A DNA stretch of 64,000 bases, from positions 5,727 to 69,726 of the forward strand of contig URPH01000012.1 in NCBI GenBank assembly GCA_900549665.1. Direction: 5' to 3'. Position 1 is the stretch's first letter, and every line of letters begins with the position of its first letter. The DNA comes from an uncultured Lachnospiraceae bacterium. Its GTDB lineage: Bacteria > Bacillota > Clostridia > Lachnospirales > Lachnospiraceae. The position numbers and the translations under genes are program-made. The notes under the pieces were generated by a model. The model was given only the letters and a program-made list of their open reading frames with translations. It was not told the origin of the DNA and searched no databases. Below are positions 61,816 through 64,000 of this stretch, one piece after another.

Positions 61816-63278
61816 AATGATTCCCTTTCTGTCTGTGCCTTTCCAATACACATAATTTTATTTTGATCTATGTTTGCAGGCCCTTTTATCAATAATCCTG
61901 CTTCCATTTTCCCCTGTAAGTAATCTATCACTTCTGCGGTGATCTGCTCTCCCGGTACAACCAGTGGTATTCCCGGCGGATACAGATAAATATATTCCCG
62001 GCTGACCATACAGGCCGTATCCTGTATGCGCAATTTACGTCCCTCGCAGGCCAGTGCCTGTCTGATCGTAAGCTCATGCTCTAAAAGCGGCATCCGGTGC
62101 TTTTTATCTCTGTCCGGCATTTCCTTTGATGAATCAGCAAACCTTGTATCAATCTCTTTCAAAGCTGATACCAGTCTGGTAAATCCTTCTGCCGTATCCA
62201 TCACGCTTGTCATGGCAATGACGTACTGCGCTTCCGACATTTCCGGTTCTATATGATAATCGGTCCTTAAAATGTGACTAAGTCCGGCTCCTGTCAGATC
62301 AATGCCATCCTTTATACAGATAACAAGCTTTCCCGGATCAAATGCATAAGCAAAATCTTTTTGCAATATCTGTGGTCTGATGCAATAAAAACACTTAAGC
62401 TTCTCTGTCCCCTGATAAAAGGCATCAAGCCTTTGCCGGTATGCCTTTACAAGCTCCTCTTTGTGCTCCGCACAAAAATGCAGTGCATCGGATATACTCT
62501 CCATCAAAATATAGGAAGGACTGCTTGACTGAAAAACAGCCAGATGTTCTTTTAGCTTCCGCCTGTCGATCAAATCTCCCTGCACATGCAGTAACGCAGT
62601 CTGCGTCATGGCCGGAAGTGTCTTGTGCGTGCTCTGTATGACAATATCAGCTCCGCACCTTATTGCACTGTCCGGAAAGTAACCATCGCCTCCCCAGATA
62701 CCCAGATGCGCACCATGCGCCTCATCTACAATGACCGGGATCCCCTTTTTATGGGCCGCTTCACAGATTGCACGGACATCACTCACAACTCCCTCATAAG
62801 TCGGCGAAGTCACAATTACCGCACAATAATCATCCTGTGATAATTTCTGCTCAAGCTCCATGACAGAAATGCTTCCGTTAAACGGAATATCCTCACATCC
62901 TTCAGGATAAATGTATTGAGCATCCTTACCACTCAGATACAAACCATGAAATACCGATTTGTGGCAATTCCTTGCCACCAGATATCTGCCCGGTCTGTCT
63001 GCCACACTCATAATAGAAGCCAGGATTCCGCAGCTGCTTCCGTTGACCAGATAAAAACACTCCTCTGATCCAAACAGCCGCGCTCCAAACTGCTCTTCCT
63101 CAAGAATAAATTCCTTTGGATCGTGCAGATTGTCGTATCCGTCTATTTCTGTAATATCTCTTTTGTAGATATCACATATCGGTGTGCCTATAGACTGCCT
63201 CTTATGTCCCGGCATATGAAACGGATAAATATCACTTTTTTCAATTTGATCAAGTTTGCTTTGAAATGTTTTATGCAT
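61812..63278 (-). CDS. Orn/Lys/Arg decarboxylase family protein (YaaO/SpeA type)
   Basis: 488 aa PLP-dependent decarboxylase with fold type I. The N-terminal signature IYPFHMPGHKR, ELTIRQALACEGR and the PLP-lysine site STHKTLPAMTQTALLHV are present, and the C-terminal domain is of the short group II type. The substrate could be arginine, lysine or ornithine. ATG at 63278 lies only about 4 nt after a predicted transcription start and has no ribosome binding site. It begins a unit continuing to pyk. Confidence 0.9.
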   Translation of the reverse strand: MHKTFQSKLDQIEKSDIYPFHMPGHKRQSIGTPICDIYKRDITEIDGYDNLHDPKEFILEEEQFGARLFGSEECFYLVNGSSCGILASIMSVADRPGRYLVARNCHKSVFHGLYLSGKDAQYIYPEGCEDIPFNGSISVMELEQKLSQDDYCAVIVTSPTYEGVVSDVRAICEAAHKKGIPVIVDEAHGAHLGIWGGDGYFPDSAIRCGADIVIQSTHKTLPAMTQTALLHVQGDLIDRRKLKEHLAVFQSSSPSYILMESISDALHFCAEHKEELVKAYRQRLDAFYQGTEKLKCFYCIRPQILQKDFAYAFDPGKLVICIKDGIDLTGAGLSHILRTDYHIEPEMSEAQYVIAMTSVMDTAEGFTRLVSALKEIDTRFADSSKEMPDRDKKHRMPLLEHELTIRQALACEGRKLRIQDTACMVSREYIYLYPPGIPLVVPGEQITAEVIDYLQGKMEAGLLIKGPANIDQNKIMCIGKAQTERESL

Positions 63279-63288
63279 AATCCAATTT

Positions 63289-63316
63289 ATTATAACATAA
63301 ATAATTGCGATACCAA
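63289..63316 (-). promoter_or_regulatory. Predicted promoter of the decarboxylase-pyk unit
   Basis: TTGGTA, 16 bp, TATAAT on the minus strand. The start point near 63282 is about 4 nt before the ATG. Confidence 0.55.
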
Positions 63317-63326
63317 AGTGTTTTAA

Positions 63327-63386
63327 AAAAAACCTTATAAGGCAAATCACAAGCAAATTCAATGCTTACCTCATAAGGTTTTTATT
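63327..63386 (-). terminator. Terminator of the lipoprotein gene
   Basis: AACCTTAT-AGG/CCT-ATAAGGTT stem (arms 63331-63338 and 63373-63380) with an inner AGC/GCT and a long loop, then eight T residues on the minus strand. The plus strand also has a T-rich run after it. Confidence 0.8.
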
Positions 63387-63398
63387 TTTAACAATTTC

Positions 63399-63890
63399 TT
63401 AATAGCTCACAGTCAATGTCAGATTTTCTGTAACCTCTTTGTATAAGCCTTTATCTCCGGATAAGGTAAATGCCTTTTCCTCTGTCAGATTGAGTCCCGA
63501 GTCATCAAAATGAAGCAGATATGGAAATGCCTTGCAGGTCTCCATATCGCCATCCTTGACCAGTAAAAGATATACGTAAAAATCATCTCCGCTGGTTGTT
63601 GTGTAACCATAATTCCAGTAATAGGTCTTATTGAAAACGCCCTTCCGGAATTTGGCTCCTGTTTCATCTATATTGCCGGTTGTATAAACATACCATTCAT
63701 ATTTTTGTGTCATATCAGCCGTCAGGGATACCTCAAATTTGTACTTATTGTACTCATCCTTGACCACCTCATGTGTTGTCTTCGGTGTTGTCAGCTTTGT
63801 GACAGAAAAATCAGATGGTGAACACCCTTGTAATAAAAGAACCAATGAAACAAGTAATAAAGAAATGAACGTTTTTTTAGTTTTTTTCAT
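63399..63890 (-). CDS. Hypothetical lipoprotein
   Basis: 163 aa. The signal peptide ends LLLQGCS, a lipobox with the cysteine at about residue 23. The rest is a beta-rich exported domain with many Tyr and Trp (KYEWYVYTTGN, NKTYYWNYGYTT). No named family recognised. ATG at 63890 has GGAGG 6 nt upstream. It is followed by a terminator, and a dispersed repeat lies about 55 bp upstream. Confidence 0.75.
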   Translation of the reverse strand: MKKTKKTFISLLLVSLVLLLQGCSPSDFSVTKLTTPKTTHEVVKDEYNKYKFEVSLTADMTQKYEWYVYTTGNIDETGAKFRKGVFNKTYYWNYGYTTTSGDDFYVYLLLVKDGDMETCKAFPYLLHFDDSGLNLTEEKAFTLSGDKGLYKEVTENLTLTVSY

Positions 63891-63945
63891 ATACATCCTC
63901 CTTTTCCGGCCAATATAGCCAAAATATGCCACCTATAATATATAA

Positions 63946-63991
63946 CGAAATCCGCTGATTTACTACGTAAATCGCTACTTTCTCATGTTTG
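63946..63991. repeat. 46-bp dispersed repeat, copy 2
   Basis: 45 of 46 positions match 50447-50492. It is upstream of the lipoprotein gene and runs to within 9 bp of the window edge. Confidence 0.85.
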
Positions 63992-64000
63992 GTGGGTCCC

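Overview
The window looks like chromosome of a low-to-mid GC, Gram-positive anaerobe of the class Clostridia, most likely a Lachnospiraceae-type gut bacterium. This is an inference from gene content: a 2[4Fe-4S] ferredoxin, PflA-like radical SAM enzyme, DUF1858 redox-disulfide protein, sporulation genes (cwlD, spmA, spmB, a SleB-type hydrolase), a Bacillus-type large SRP RNA, MecA, split transketolase, FabV-type enoyl reductase and strong AGGAGG ribosome binding sites. Most genes lie on the minus strand. There is no prophage, CRISPR array, rRNA or recognisable tRNA, and no intact transposase.

Layout. 1-1.9 kb: start of an ATP synthase operon (atpZ, atpI-like, atpB, partial atpE); the c subunit carries a sodium-binding signature. 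2-9.2 kb: DUF402 protein, SleB-type hydrolase, dCMP deaminase, upp, rpiB, sua5, cwlD, a GH18-like protein and a small unknown protein with a strong promoter about 370 nt upstream. 9.8-15.3 kb: mecA, DUF1858 protein, cytidylate-kinase-like protein, a polar amino acid ABC transporter, a class C26 glutamine amidohydrolase and ferredoxin. 15.4-21.6 kb: gdpP-rplI-dnaB, rpsF-ssb-rpsR, a DUF951 protein and a sirtuin. 21.6-29 kb: signalling block with a chemotaxis receptor, two diguanylate cyclases, a PilZ receptor, radical SAM enzyme, GIY-YIG protein and two unknown membrane proteins. 29-37.5 kb: fabV, split transketolase, a fucose/arabinose-isomerase-like enzyme, DUF4867 protein, xylulokinase and a divergent LacI-type regulator, with GTGCAC operators between the last two. 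37.6-46 kb: SRP RNA, tadA with an N-terminal extension, a protein with a low-complexity repeat, a CdaR-type regulator, an MsmX-type ATPase, a third GGDEF protein, GNAT, DUF1002 protein and alpha/beta hydrolase. 46-54.8 kb: metG, a DUF885 protein, NA37 protein, AEC transporter, spmBA and a DHH phosphoesterase. 54.9-64 kb: acpP-fabZ, then a cluster resembling the Bacillus yaaO-yaaT region (decarboxylase, pyk, guanylate-kinase-like, yaaR, holB, ricT, methyltransferase, rsmI), and a lipoprotein.

The genes mostly form short operons with 4-nt or near-zero overlaps. Second-messenger signalling is well represented: three apparently active GGDEF proteins plus a PilZ protein for c-di-GMP, and GdpP for c-di-AMP. 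The pentose locus forms a likely route from an aldopentose through xylulose 5-phosphate into the pentose phosphate pathway, and rpiB lies elsewhere in the window.

The least explained signals are two long near-perfect palindromes of about 185 bp (32153-32337 and 48194-48381), a 46-bp dispersed repeat (50447 and 63946), a GIY-YIG gene that only makes sense with an AUA start codon, a decarboxylase whose promoter predicts an almost leaderless mRNA, and the DUF4867 pentose locus. No single large novel defence or mobile system is evident.
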